NCBI GenBank assembly: GCA_025603075.1
Contig: MU626447.1
Location: 1 to 37,153, forward strand
Length of the DNA: 37,153 nucleotides
DNA from: Neoconidiobolus thromboides FSU 785
Lineage: Eukaryota > Entomophthoromycota > Entomophthoromycetes > Entomophthorales > Neoconidiobolaceae
Direction of reading: 5' to 3'
The notes under the pieces were generated by a model. That model saw nothing but the letters and a program-made list of their open reading frames with translations. It did not search any database and was not told the DNA's origin. The position numbers were made by a program, and so were the translations under genes. Shown in pieces: positions 1 to 10,737 of this stretch. Numbering within the stretch: position 1 is the first letter of the stretch; every line of letters begins with the position of its first letter.

Positions 1-172
1 TTACATTAGTATTGTCTATTATATTTGTCTTATATAGCTTGTAACCTATTACATGCTATTCTTCATAATCCAAGTCTATCTTAGTCACATAAACTAAGAC
101 CTTTTGACTTATAGTGTAGTCAACCCAGCAATAGCTGTTCTTGACTCCAAACCCTGAGTACCAGATTTCACA
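1..172 (-). mobile_element. Possible LTR end (partial, runs off left edge)
   Basis: On the minus strand this tract begins with TGTGAAATCTGG at about 172 and is clearly less AT-rich than the DNA just to its right. It has a TATATAAG box at about 29-37, the order expected of a U3-TATA-R segment of an LTR. The plus-strand end reads ..TTTCACA, a TG...CA type terminus. No internal retrotransposon sequence, primer-binding site or second LTR is in view, so it could equally be another kind of repeat or the edge of an unseen gene. This is inference from composition and element order only. Confidence 0.25.
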
Positions 173-324
173 CTGCTTATATAAATTAGTCTAAAAAAGT
201 CTTAATTTAGCTTAAATATTATTATTGATATAATAATATAATATAACATATTCATATTAATAATGAGATTTAGTTATAAAATTGCTAATTTTTAGAAATT
301 TAAATCTTATTTTTACAGTTTTGG

Positions 325-430
325 ATATGGGGATGTATTTTTGTATTTAAGAATTTTACTGACAATTTTTCCACATAAATAGTGCTTAAAAAATGGAAAA
401 ATAATGAAACTAAAAAAAACAGCCCCATAT
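325..430 (+). mobile_element. MITE-like 105-bp repeat, copy A
   Basis: A 106-bp element running from ATATGGGG to CCCCATAT. The two ends are imperfect inverted repeats about 18 bp long, with GGGG(A/C)TGT followed by T-rich sequence. A second inverted pair, TTTTTCCA and TGGAAAAA, encloses a conserved centre like CTCAAATAGCGCTTAAAA. Six further copies lie in this window. It has no coding capacity. The outermost TA on each side is probably the duplicated target, as expected for a Tc1/mariner-type non-autonomous element. Confidence 0.8.
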
Positions 431-477
431 GGTTTTCAAATTCAGATTATCAATTTTAGTATATATTTTTATTTAAT

Positions 478-583
478 ATATGGGGATGTATTTTTATGTT
501 TAAGGATTTTACTAACAAATTTTCCGCTTAAATAGCGCTTAAAAATGGAAAAAATTGTGAAGTCAAAAAAAACATTCCCATAT
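478..583 (+). mobile_element. MITE-like 105-bp repeat, copy B
   Basis: Same family and orientation as copy A. The 3' end is TTCCCATAT, so the right terminal repeat has lost one C. Its right ATAT (580-583) is also the left ATAT of copy C. The two elements therefore abut and share one putative TA target site. Confidence 0.8.
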
Positions 584-685
584 GGGGATGTATTTATGTA
601 TTTAAGAATTTCCCTAATAATCTTTCCACTCAAGTAGTGCTCAAAAAATGGAAAAAGTGATGAAACTAAAAAAGCATCCTCATAT
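580..685 (+). mobile_element. MITE-like 105-bp repeat, copy C
   Basis: Tandem neighbour of copy B, sharing ATAT at 580-583. The right end is diverged (ATCCTCATAT). The centre CACTCAAGTAGTGCTCAAAAAATGG keeps the family hairpin. It lies 91 bp upstream of the tRNA-Val gene. Confidence 0.75.
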
Positions 686-776
686 ATTATTATTCAAATA
701 AAATATCTACTTTTAAAAGTCAAAACAAAAAATACGTAGAATAAATAAAATATTTTACTGTATATGTAGGTGATTT

Positions 777-850
777 GCTTCGGTAGTGTAGTTGGTTATC
801 ACGTCACCCTTACAAGGTGAAGGTCTCCAGTTCGAACCTGGGCTGAAGCA
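777..850 (+). tRNA. tRNA-Val (anticodon UAC)
   Basis: A 74-nt cloverleaf with no intron. The acceptor stem GCTTCGG/CTGAAGC is complete with one G-U pair. The anticodon stem TCACC/GGTGA is perfect and holds the 7-nt loop CTTACAA, giving anticodon TAC. The T-arm TCCAG-TTCGAAC-CTGGG is canonical apart from a T-G closing pair. The discriminator base is A850. D-loop and A/B-box sequences (GTGTAGTTGGTTATCAC; GTTCGAAC) are the usual internal RNA polymerase III promoter. It lies only 64 bp from the 3' end of the oppositely oriented ETR1 gene. Confidence 0.95.
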
Positions 851-857
851 GTTATTA

Positions 858-862
858 TTTTT
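858..862 (+). terminator. Pol III T-run terminator of tRNA-Val
   Basis: TTTTT begins 8 nt after the tRNA-Val discriminator base, the usual distance for RNA polymerase III termination. Confidence 0.7.
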
Positions 863-914
863 GACTAATTTTATGTATTTACCATTATTTTTTTTAAAGC
901 CAATAAATTTCATA

Positions 915-2237
915 TTAAAATAAAAACATTTGCTTTTTATTTTTAAACTTATTCTCACCATTATCAAACAATCCCTTTAAACTTCCAAGTTTCAATCTAT
1001 TGACATGGATGTTCTCAAATTGATTTGAAAATAATGGGTCCTTTCCCATAATTTCCAATAATTTGTTATACATATTCACCCTTTCTAACAAACTATTTTC
1101 TTTATACCATTTAGTCATCCAAAAACCAGTTAAATTAATTTGATGAAATATTAAATAACTAGAGGATAATAAAATAGGTTGTTTGGACATAGCTCCATAG
1201 GTTATAACGCTGCTTTTTTCTCCCATTTGTTTGAGCATATCATTGACCAATTTTCCTCCAACACAATTAAAGCCGAGTTTGATGTTATGCTCTTTAAACT
1301 TGGATTTCTTAAATTCGGAGTAAGTTAAGACAATGTCTGCCCCTAAAGTATGCAATTCTTGTTTTAAGGCTTCTGTTTCAGATTCGTTTTCCCTGATTGA
1401 AATATTAGTAAATTCATCATAATAATTTGCAATCAATTGTTACCTTTCCCTAATTAAATTAATGCTCTTAATTTTCCAATGCTTACATAATATAATAATT
1501 GCTTTGCCCACTTCAGAATTAGCGCCGTTTTGGAGGATATAATGACCTTCACTTAAATTTTGATAATCTTTTAATAATCGATAAGCTGTGGAGGGGTTGA
1601 CACTGATCGATGCTAATTGTTGGATGGTTACATTGGTAAATTTCGAAGGTAATTTTAATACTTTATTGCCATCAGTAATTACATGGGAGCGCCAAGTACC
1701 TATATACAGAATAATTAGAATTAAGATTAATATTAAGATTGATAGTTTCGAGTTTATTCTTCATTCTTCATTTTTTAATAGAGAGAATAAAATACTTACC
1801 AAATCCAGAACTTAGAGGCATAACTTTGTCCCCAATCTTTAAATCTTTAACATTCGAACCTACTTTCGTCACTTCGGCTACCCCTTCATTACCTGGGATG
1901 GAACCTAAATTTTCCACTTGTTTTGCAAGTATTGGATAAACACCTTCGATTTGATTGACATCACTTGGATTGATATTACTAGCGAGAAATTTTATTTCAA
2001 TCTCATCTGATTTTGGCGAGGTTAAGGAGTATTCTTTTAAGCTTTAAAAATAGGAGTTAGAGTTAAAAGTTTATGTTGATTATAAAGTGAGTAGATTATT
2101 TACTGCAATACTTCATTGATATTACCAGTTTCATTGAAGATGATGGCTCTTCCTGTGGTGTAAAAGTAAGTGCTTAGTATTGAAGAGTTGGTAAATGCTT
2201 TTGAAATTGTGATTGTAGTTTGTAAAAATTTTAACAT
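915..2237 (-). CDS. ETR1: Mitochondrial enoyl-thioester reductase (ETR1/MECR)
   Basis: NADPH-dependent 2-enoyl thioester reductase of mitochondrial type II fatty acid synthesis, the pathway that supplies octanoate for lipoate. Exons on the minus strand: 2237-2104, 2041-1800, 1699-1444, 1392-915. Introns are 62, 100 and 51 nt, all GT-AG, and phases close to give 369 aa (human MECR is about 373). The N-terminus MLKFLQTTITISKAF is a basic/hydroxylated mitochondrial presequence. Then come INPSDVNQIEGVYP, with the tyrosine at the family's catalytic position, GNEGVAEVTKVGSNV, and a Rossmann region ending INLIRER in place of the usual VVRDR. The C-terminal part has NCVGGK, TYGAMSKQP and GFWMTKW, all strong MECR signatures. 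The Rossmann loop reads NSEVGK where most relatives have NSGVGQ. It is divergent from the ECD homologue across a 199-bp spacer. Confidence 0.93.
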
Positions 2238-2436
2238 TGTTATAGAAATTAATAAGTGAATTTGTTATTGATTTTTAATTTTTGATGCTTACTTCATCCG
2301 AATTTTGACCAATAATAAACTCAATATAATATTTAAGTTTATTGGCTAATAACTAAGAATACTATTTTATTCAAAATAAGCTAAAATACAATCTCTTTCA
2401 ATATAAATATAAATATAAATATAAATATAAATATAA
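2238..2436. promoter_or_regulatory. Bidirectional promoter, ETR1 / ECD
   Basis: A 199-bp spacer between two divergent start codons, so both promoters must lie here or overlap the genes. It is almost pure A/T. The side next to the ECD start codon is filled by a 36-bp ATATAA tandem array (listed separately). No other motif is convincing. Confidence 0.6.
2401..2436 (+). repeat. ATATAA x6 microsatellite abutting ECD start codon
   Basis: Six perfect copies of the hexamer ATATAA run directly into the ATG at 2437. Overlapping units recreate TATAAA, the TATA-box consensus, at each step. The array sits where the 5' UTR or core promoter of the ECD gene must be. Confidence 0.9.
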
Positions 2437-4578
2437 ATGGAAGAAGAAGGAGTAAATGTTATTAATGAAGATTGTATATTTTATAAAATATTCCTAAAAA
2501 AAGAAACTGAAATTCAAAGTATTAAAGAATCCTTCTTTAAATTAATCAATCAAATTCGATTCTTTAATAAAGTTCATTATATTTGGCATCAACAAGGGAT
2601 TGAATTTAATTTGTTAGAATTAGAAGGTAAGAGAATGTTACAATATTTGAAATAATAAATTTAATAAATTCAATAGATTATAACGTATTGTCTGGAAAAA
2701 CGACCTTTTCGGATAATATAATAGACGAATGGCTGATTACATGGGCTTTTTATGAGCTATCGAAGGAATATAAAGATATTTTTATAAGGTAGTAAAAATT
2801 CTATTTCATTTCATAAATAACTGAATAAGGATGATTAGCTTAACAGATAATGAAGGCCAATTTTTATTAATTGAAACGGCAGACTATTTGGAAAATTGGA
2901 TGTTACCAGAAATTATGGATAATAGAGTAAATTTAATAACATTCAATTTTAATAATAGTAAAATATTAACGACCCATTAAGGTGTATTTAAAGAATGGAA
3001 AAATGAATATAATTAATAGAAATAAAGGAGAAAAGATACTTGAAAAAGAAGGTATTTCTATGATAATGAAAGAAGAGTTTGTTGCCAATGAATTGATTCA
3101 ATTAGCTTTTAAACAAAGAATTAAAGAGTAAATTGAATAATTCAATGAAATACTAAAGATAGCTAATTGATTGTTTTTATTACTAGTTTCCCAAAATTAG
3201 CTCAACAACAAGAACATTTGGCTTATGCCTATTTACCATTAGCCATAGCAAAATTATTAACGATTGAACCACAGTTGATCTCCAAATGTCTAAATCAATA
3301 TTATTTAAGAGATCCTATTTTATTTAAAGTAAGTTCTATTATCTAATAGAGCCTAATAATGATATTGTTGCTGATATACTTTAATTTGATTAGAAATGTA
3401 ATGAGCTAAAATACTTTCAATTAAAAGATAAAGTATTGTATAAAGTCCCAATGACCAGGACGTTGTATGCTCAAACATTATTTCAAAAAGTACCTAATCC
3501 ATTACCAAAATCCTTCTTGAGTTGGGAGTTAGAAAATAAGAATGATAATGACAAAAAATGGTTTGAGTTAGGATTTAAAATAGTAAGTTTATATATATAA
3601 TATTATCATTATAATAATATAATGTAATTATTAGATTTGTGGCTTTGAAATGTTAAGTTATGATTTTCAATATCCAATAGAAAAAGATAGCAAATGGAAT
3701 TTGATCCTTAATGAATTAATTATTAGTAATTACTTTCAAGGGGAGCAAGAAGGAAGTGAAAAATATTTAATATTATTAAATCAAGCTAAAAATTATTATT
3801 CTTTATTAAATAATAATAGCAATAACAATAATAAATTAGATCTAAATCAATTTCAATTAGACAATATTAGTTTATTAAATATTAACTTAAAAGAATCGGA
3901 TATAGATTGGTTGAATATATCTAATGAAGAATTGGAAAAAATGTTATCGAATTATCAAAACCAATCAGTAGTTTTTATTATACTATTTATTTGATATTTA
4001 ATTAATAGTAAAACTTATAGGATAATAAAAACAATGACGATTTATTAAACAATACTTCCGATGAAGAAGAAGATACAAAAGATACCATGAATAAAGTAGA
4101 TGAGTTAATATCTAATTTAAATTTATTTTTAAATAGTGAATCGGGTATTAAAGGTATAGAGCGTCATGAGTAAGCTATATCAAATAACATTAATAATAAA
4201 TTAAAAATAACAAATTGTTATTCAGAGATTTAGATAATAATAATAATGAAGAGGATTCCGATGACGAAATTGAAATCGATTCCAATCTCTTTTTTAAATC
4301 TGTTAATGAATTGTTAGGTGAATTACACAATTCCGTTTTATTTTAACTTATATATTTAACCTTTACATATACTAGACAATGCGACAGAAACGAAGGATAT
4401 TGACAGCACTAACACCAACGACAATGAAGAAGAAGTAGACATAGTTAAACAAGAATTAAATGACACTAAAGTATTCGAAAATGAAAATGAAATAGACTTA
4501 GATTTGGGCATTGTTAATAGTTTATTAAAAGCTTATCAATTAGATCCCAATTCCAATCCAGTTAATGGGTTATTATAA
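2437..4578 (+). CDS. Ecdysoneless (ECD/SGT1-type) homologue
   Basis: Homologue of Ecdysoneless, a conserved eukaryotic protein linked to pre-mRNA splicing (PRPF8) and to transcription; the yeast-complementing human form was named hSGT1. Ten exons: 2437-2626, 2677-2788, 2830-2926, 2982-3127, 3187-3328, 3394-3582, 3635-3967, 4021-4169, 4226-4317, 4376-4578. The nine introns are 41-65 nt. Phases close to 550 aa (human ECD is 644). Signatures in order: YIWHQQ, DEWLITWAFYELSKEY, EGQFLLIETADYLENW, NRVYLKNGKMNII, a YYLRDPI block, RTLYAQ, YFQGEQEGSEKYL, a DWLNISNEELEKML block, and the acidic C-terminus ending DLDLGIVNSLLKAYQ. These match ECD end to end. Poly-Asn occurs between the last two blocks. 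With nine introns in 1.65 kb of coding sequence it is the most intron-dense gene here. The unspliced reading contains stops, so it is easily missed by ORF calling. Confidence 0.92.
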
Positions 4579-4865
4579 AAAAATTATTTATATAATAGAA
4601 ATAAAATATCTAATTTATAAAATTGAATATTTAATAGATTTTTTTATTAGTTAAATTCGATTCATAAATTAGTATAAAATAAATATTACTTGAGCATTTA
4701 GTAATTAAATTCTTATTTAAAATAAATTTCAACCATAGAAATCAAAATTTTCTTTATTGATTACTTTAAAATCCCCTTTACTATTCATTAATGTCCAATA
4801 TTACTATCTAAAATATAAGATCAAACTCTATAATTATATAATTTTGCCTAATTAACTATATAAAG

Positions 4866-4871
4866 GCGGCT

Positions 4872-4915
<44 letters not shown>

Positions 4916-4938
4916 GCGTTCAATCCGCGGTGGGCGCA
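4866..4938 (+). tRNA. tRNA-Phe (anticodon GAA)
   Basis: A 73-nt intron-less cloverleaf. The D-arm GCTC-AGTTGGGA-GAGC, anticodon arm TCAGA-CTGAAGA-TCTGA (anticodon GAA) and T-arm CCGCG-TTCAATC-CGCGG are perfect. Discriminator is A4938. The acceptor GCGGCTA/TGGGCGC has a G-G mismatch at the fourth pair and a T-G pair at the sixth. Phe identity elements (anticodon GAA, A73, G in the D-loop) are present. The mismatch leaves some doubt whether this copy is fully functional. Confidence 0.9.
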
Positions 4939-4974
4939 TACGAACAAACGTTCATATCTGATTTTGAATCAATC

Positions 4975-4980
4975 TTTTTT
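4975..4980 (+). terminator. Pol III T-run terminator of tRNA-Phe
   Basis: TTTTTT 37 nt after the tRNA-Phe 3' end. An earlier TTTT at 4962-4965 may act first. Between them and the gene is a small inverted repeat, GAAC-AAAC-GTTC. Confidence 0.55.
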
Positions 4981-5147
4981 ATTCTTTTTAAATTCTTACT
5001 AATAATTTATCAAACAATATCTTAATTTATCATTTTTTTATTCTAAAATTAATATCAAAATTTTAAATTGTGATAAACAAAATTACTTTGATAAAAATAA
5101 CCAAAAATTCATCAATTTTTATTCTTAATTTTAATAACTTCCTATTT

Positions 5148-5560
5148 CTAATATTTAGCACACCTTTTACACTTTCCCTCCTCTATACACTTTACGTGAC
5201 TCAAATGGCCACATGGAAATACTATTACTTTTTCCCTATCCTCATTCCCATCCTCTTGCTCTCCTCTCCTTTCCACAGTAACTTTGAACCCACATTTAAC
5301 ACATCTTGGAGCAAAAGCTCTCAAACCTTTAACTCGATTTTTAAATTCTAATTTCAATACTTTAAAACAATCTTTAGCTACAATTTGTTTGGTTATTTGT
5401 AACATCTTTTTTTCATTTGAACAAGTATTAATTACAGATATCAATAAATCTTGAAATTCATTTAAAATAGCATTAGAAGTAGAATTTGATAAAGTCTCAT
5501 TTTTTGGTATTGATTCCAATAATTTAGTTAATAATTTAGGTACTGATAATTTAGTATTGA

Positions 5561-5591
<31 letters not shown>

Positions 5592-8500
5592 TCCCATTGA
5601 TGGATTAATGATTATAGTAAATAGATCTTGTATTAATTGTTGAATTATCAATTTGCATTCTTCTTTCATTTGTTTTTCAAATTCCGTTATCTCTTGAGTT
5701 TCATATATCTTTTGATTAGCCATTAATAAACATGAAATTAATTGATAATTTAACTCTAAACTTAATTCCATATTATTATCATTGAGTAAATTCACTTGAG
5801 ATCGATCACATAATCCCATACCAATAGCTGTCATTGTTTGAATTTTCATTAACTCAGATTCTGTTTTGTTTTTGATTTCGAATTTGGATTGTTTTTCTAC
5901 TTTTAGAGTATCTTGTTTCTCTCTATTACTTTTCAATAAGATTTCAATTGATTCAAATGATAGCTTTATAACTTTTAATATTTCTTCCATTGCTTCCATT
6001 AACTTTCCTTGAAGTTCCAATAAATAAACAATTCCATTTATAATCTTATATTTCTTTACAATTTCCATCATCTCATTAATAATTTTTTCATTACAATTGA
6101 ATTTCAAATAATTAATTACTTGATTACTATTAAATTGACATAATAAATTTAAATAATTTAATTTCAATTCATTATTAAATTCATATTCTTCATTAACCAA
6201 TTCCTTTAAATAATTATATTGTAACTCAGGTTCTTTATCTAGTAAAGGAATGACTTCGAATTCATTATCTTTGTACCAAAGTTGAATAATATTTTTAGTT
6301 TGTTTAGGATCAATTTTAGTTAATTGAATAAAATTTAATTCAATTTGATATTTAAATTCCTTCCATTTTTCGTCTTTTAATAGTGCATATGCTTTAATTA
6401 AAATTTCAAATATATCTTTGAACAATTCTTTATCTAATAAACAAACTAAAAACATATTCTTATAATCTTCTTCTTTTTCATAAACCCATTTTAATACCTT
6501 AAAAAAGCTAGCATTCAATAATATCTCTTTATCTCTTGGTTGATATATTTTAATCAAATTTAACATAACTTGTTGTCTTTCAATAAATGTAATATTAAAA
6601 TCTCTATCATTGATATTAGTTAATTCCATAAATATTTTATCCAAAATATTGAATTCTAATTTGATCTTTTGATTTACCGCTAATTTAATAAAAAATTCCA
6701 TCAATTTATATCGATTTTTTCCTATTAATTGAATCTTTTCATTTTCCCATAAACATTGTAAAAAGGGGTTTGTTAATTCTTGAAATAAATTCACATTGAA
6801 TTTCAATTCTAAATTATTAACACTTTGTTCTAAATTATTTAATATGTCTAATAATCCTTTACTATCTAACCAACATAAAAATTTAAAATATGGATACTCG
6901 ACACTCTCCTCTTCCTTACATAGTCCGTCTACTTTTGGTAATTTTATCTCTTTATCATCACCCCAACACATTTTATTTTGACTTAGAATCCATTTAGATA
7001 TTTGTTGAACTGCCAATTCATGAGATTGAGGGGACAAAGGTAACAAGGTGGGAAAGGATTTACCTTTAGTAATTATAATTAAATAATCTAATAATTTATT
7101 AAATTGTAATTGATTTTGATTTAATTGAATATTATTATTTAATTCTTCATTCATTATAATTTCTAAATTAAACTTATTACTATTATTTGAATTGTTTTGT
7201 TGTTGTTGTACTTCTAATTGAACTAGTAATTCTTTGATTGGTGTAATAAAATCTAACATAGCTGTAGAATATAAAAATAATAAACCATCTAATAATTGAT
7301 ATTGTTTACAAATCTTGGTGCATAAATCTAAATCTAATTTTAATGGATTTAAATGAAATAATATAGATTCTATTCGACTTATGTAATTCTTTTCTTTAGA
7401 ATAACAAATCAACCATTCTTTAATAAAATCCATTGGTAATTCTTCCAGAAAATCTATAATTATTGGGGTTGGAAACATAACATAAGGTTCAATAGCTAAA
7501 TATAAATATAAATTTAAGTTCATTAATTTGAGCTTTTCATAAATATTAATGAATAATAAATCTAATTCTCCTAATTCAAAACATGCTTGTACTACTGCTT
7601 TACAAAAGGCATCGACTTCTAACAAGTAATCTTTTCCTTCTTGTCTATTGCTTCCCCATTTTAATGTAAGGTGATTTAATGAAGCTAATAATAATGCTGA
7701 TATTTTATTTTTCATGATTTTTTTCCTTAAATTGATATTCTCAGATAACATTGAAAAGTAATAAATGGAACCTTCTTTTAAATAATGAGATGCTAATAAA
7801 ATAGCTTCAATAGCTTCTCCTTTATTAATTAAATTCATTACATGATCTGACCAACTTAATGGTAATCCAATTGTAAAATTCAAATTTCCTAACAAAAATA
7901 ATTTATTTTTATAACTTGTTAACCCATATTTATAATCTGGAATTATTTCATAATAATGTTGATCATTGTTATTATTATTGTTATTTGAATTAGTTAAATT
8001 AAATTCCTTCTTAGGATAATTTAATATTGGCTGATATTGACTTAATGAACCAATTGTTGTTGAATTATTTTTATTTTGAATATCTAATAAATGTAAGATT
8101 TCTCTTTGATCTAGTATTAATAAATTTCGATGATTAATCCAATTTAAACTTAATATAGAATAGTCACAATGAATTTCATTTAATTTGATGATGTCGATTA
8201 AATTATTATTATTATTCTCATTATTTAAACTAACTTTTAATATTATTAATACATTATTAAAACTAACAGCTAACAATGGATCATGTAATATTCCATCTAC
8301 TTTACTACTTGAATAAAATTTAATCATCGCATTTAATTGATTATTATTATTCTCTAATTCCATATCCGTTAAATTATATTTAAATTTCAAACTGTTTATT
8401 ATTTCTTTCTTAGTAATTGTATAAATGATTTCCGTTTTAGGTTTTAATCTCATAACAATCACTTCTTTATAACTCAAAATGGCCACTAAATTCATATCTT

Positions 8501-9903
8501 CCATACTTTTATTCAATCCAGTATATGATAATGTTTGCATATCTACTAATACGTCCTCAATACTTTTACTTTTACTTTTATTAATATAAATTAACTTTGA
8601 TTTACTACTCATGCCCATAATACCAGTTGATATATGATGATAAAATACATTGCCCATTTCATCTGCTGATAGAAACCTTTTAGATTTTCCTAGAAATTGA
8701 ACATTTCTAATTTGATTTCCTTTAATATGTCCTAATTTCTTAATACTCAATAAACTTTTTTTCTTTTCCAATATTGGTAATATTGTTGTTATGATTTGTC
8801 CTTTAATTAAATCCCAAATCGCTATTAATCCTTGACTATAACCTACTAATAGCCAATCACCATCTTTGGAAATATCTAAACTGGTAATACTACCATGTTC
8901 TAAAGCTAATAAAGTAAATTAATAAAATATATTAAATTAAATTCTTTTTTTAAAATATTAATTAATTTCTTACCAACTGCTGTATTCCCCAAAACAAATT
9001 TTAATTTTTGATGGAAATCAAACACAACTAATAAACCTTTCGAAGTAGCAAATACAATCCATTTGTTGACATAAAATAATAATGGTCTACCTAAACTTTC
9101 AATTGTCTGTTCATTAAATAATTGTTTAGTAATATGTGTTAATTGAATCCATTGAATCATACTATCTTCTTCATTATCTAACATTAATTCTTTATTTAAT
9201 TCCAATAAACTTTGAATTATTAAATTTTCATTTTCATTCATTGAATAGTTTGTCATATCATCTCGAGTATAAGTCATCGTTGTCATTGTGGGCGATAAAG
9301 GACTTAAGATCTATTATTAAAATAATATTAAAAAAATTCAAAATAATTAGGATGATTTAACTCACCCCTTTAATTGATTGAGAATAGTTCGAATCTAAAT
9401 CCTCTTGATATTCTATATCAATATCAAATGCTTCTTCAGCATTTAATATAGTATCTAAAATTAAATCTTTACCTAAATAATAATAATAAACTCAATTTGT
9501 TAAATAACTTGAAATCAAAATTACCTCCTTTAACAAACTCTTGGTACAAACTAACTTCCATTTCAATCCTTTCCAGTAATTCCCATCCTTTTTGTCTTGT
9601 CACTTCATCAAATCCAAATTTCCCACTTTCATCTAATTTTAATCTCAAACTCCTCATTATCAATTCTAATTCCTTGATATGCTCTAATAATACGCTATCG
9701 GTTACATCTGCAAGAAACTCTTCTTTTATGCACCAATAATCAAATTTTTTTTTATATTGTAATAATAATTGAGAAGTTAATCGTTGATTAGATTCACTTT
9801 GTTGAGTGAAAAAGTGTAAATTCTTAGAAGAAGAAGGTTTAAGCCCATTAGAACGTGGATGGGGAGAGATAGAAGTGGCATTGGTATATATATTGTCAAG
9901 CAT
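5148..9903 (-). CDS. VPS8: CORVET subunit VPS8
   Basis: Vps8 is the Rab5-binding subunit of the CORVET tether, which acts in early-endosome fusion. Exons on the minus strand: 9903-9525, 9472-9366, 9310-8974, 8905-5148. Introns are 52, 55 and 68 nt and phases close. The product is 1526 aa (human VPS8 about 1430). The N-terminal propeller region includes GSITSLDISKDGDWLLVGYSQG followed by an IAIWDL strand. A central block, LNWINHRNLLILDQREILHLLDI-like, is typical of Vps8. A helical solenoid follows with LLCQFNSNQVINYL and GIVYLLELQGKLMEAMEEIL. The last ~50 residues form a RING-H2: CVKC, then CGHLSHVKC, then CKRC. Runs of Asn (AAT codons) interrupt surface loops, for example nine Asn before KINTKL. 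The start at 9903 is chosen over an in-frame ATG at 9975, whose extra residues look like translated AT-rich leader. A GTAAGT donor at about 10002 suggests a possible 5'-UTR intron. Confidence 0.93.
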
Positions 9904-10737
9904 CAAATTTATGTTTTGCTTTTTAGATAAAATAAAATAAAATAAAATAAAAAATAATGTTGATCTAATTTTCAATAATTTTGTAATTTATTTTATTACT
10001 TACGTTTTTATTCTTTTTGGAAAGGTTTGTAAAAAATTTTAACTAAGTTTTGAGTCTGAATTTTCTTATTGATTTTATAATATGAGAAGTTTTCAACTTC
10101 ATTTTAATAATCTTATCAATTTGAAAATTGAAATAGAAATAATTAAAAAATAAAAGTTTAGAATATCAAACTAATAAAATCTATTAGTATTAAAAATCAA
10201 CTAACCTTCACCTTATTGACCCACCCTTCTTTTCAATTCAGTTAAATTAAATTCCCTTTCAAGGATTCATTTCAACCTAACTTCATAGCAAATTTTAATT
10301 TCCATTTTTAAAAAAAAGAAATTAGAATTCGAACCAATAATAACTTACAAGGTAATAGTCCAGCCTCACCATTTTCAGCAAAAGGATTGCAAAAGAACTG
10401 TTTTAGAGGAGACTAATTGCATAAATTGAAAATGAGCATTCAATGATGATGCTTTTTAGAAAGTAACTTATTAACTTAAGTTCCAAGGTTGAATTTTTAA
10501 TTAAGAGTATTGACACCAATTTTTAAAAAAAGTAGAAAATTCGTATTTTTATAATATAGGTACACTTTAATTATTTAATATTTTTTATTTCTTAACACTT
10601 TTAACATTGTAAAAACTTTTACTGAAAAAAAGTTCACTTTCTATTTTCTATTATCTTTTTTGCCTTCAACATTAATTAACTCCTAATTCTCAACACCTTT
10701 TTAGTAACTAAAAAAGAATTTGAAAGAATAAAATACA
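9904..10737. other. Intergenic: VPS8 / PP2A divergent promoters
   Basis: 834 bp between divergent VPS8 (-) and PP2A (+). It is mostly A/T. One less AT-rich patch at 10349-10412 looks like an orphan minus-strand exon: AG before it, GTAAGT after it, open for 21 codons reading SPLKQFFCNPFAENGEAGLL then P. I could not connect it in frame to VPS8. A GTAAGT at about 10002 on the minus strand could be the donor of a VPS8 leader intron. Nothing else is recognisable. Confidence 0.5.

Noticed and set aside
755-967. 70-codon minus-strand ORF
   Set aside because: It overlaps the tRNA-Val gene and the ETR1 tail; its residues are translated tRNA and A/T spacer.
2957-3021. In-frame TAA in ECD suggesting stop-codon reassignment (TAA as Gln)
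   Set aside because: Splicing GTAAAT (2927) to AAG (2981) removes it and restores NRVYLKNGKMNII, which matches ECD. TAA is used as a normal stop throughout.
9904-9975. Upstream ATG extending VPS8 by 24 residues
   Set aside because: The extra residues are Phe/Leu/Ile-rich translated leader DNA, and the segment overlaps a plausible leader intron.
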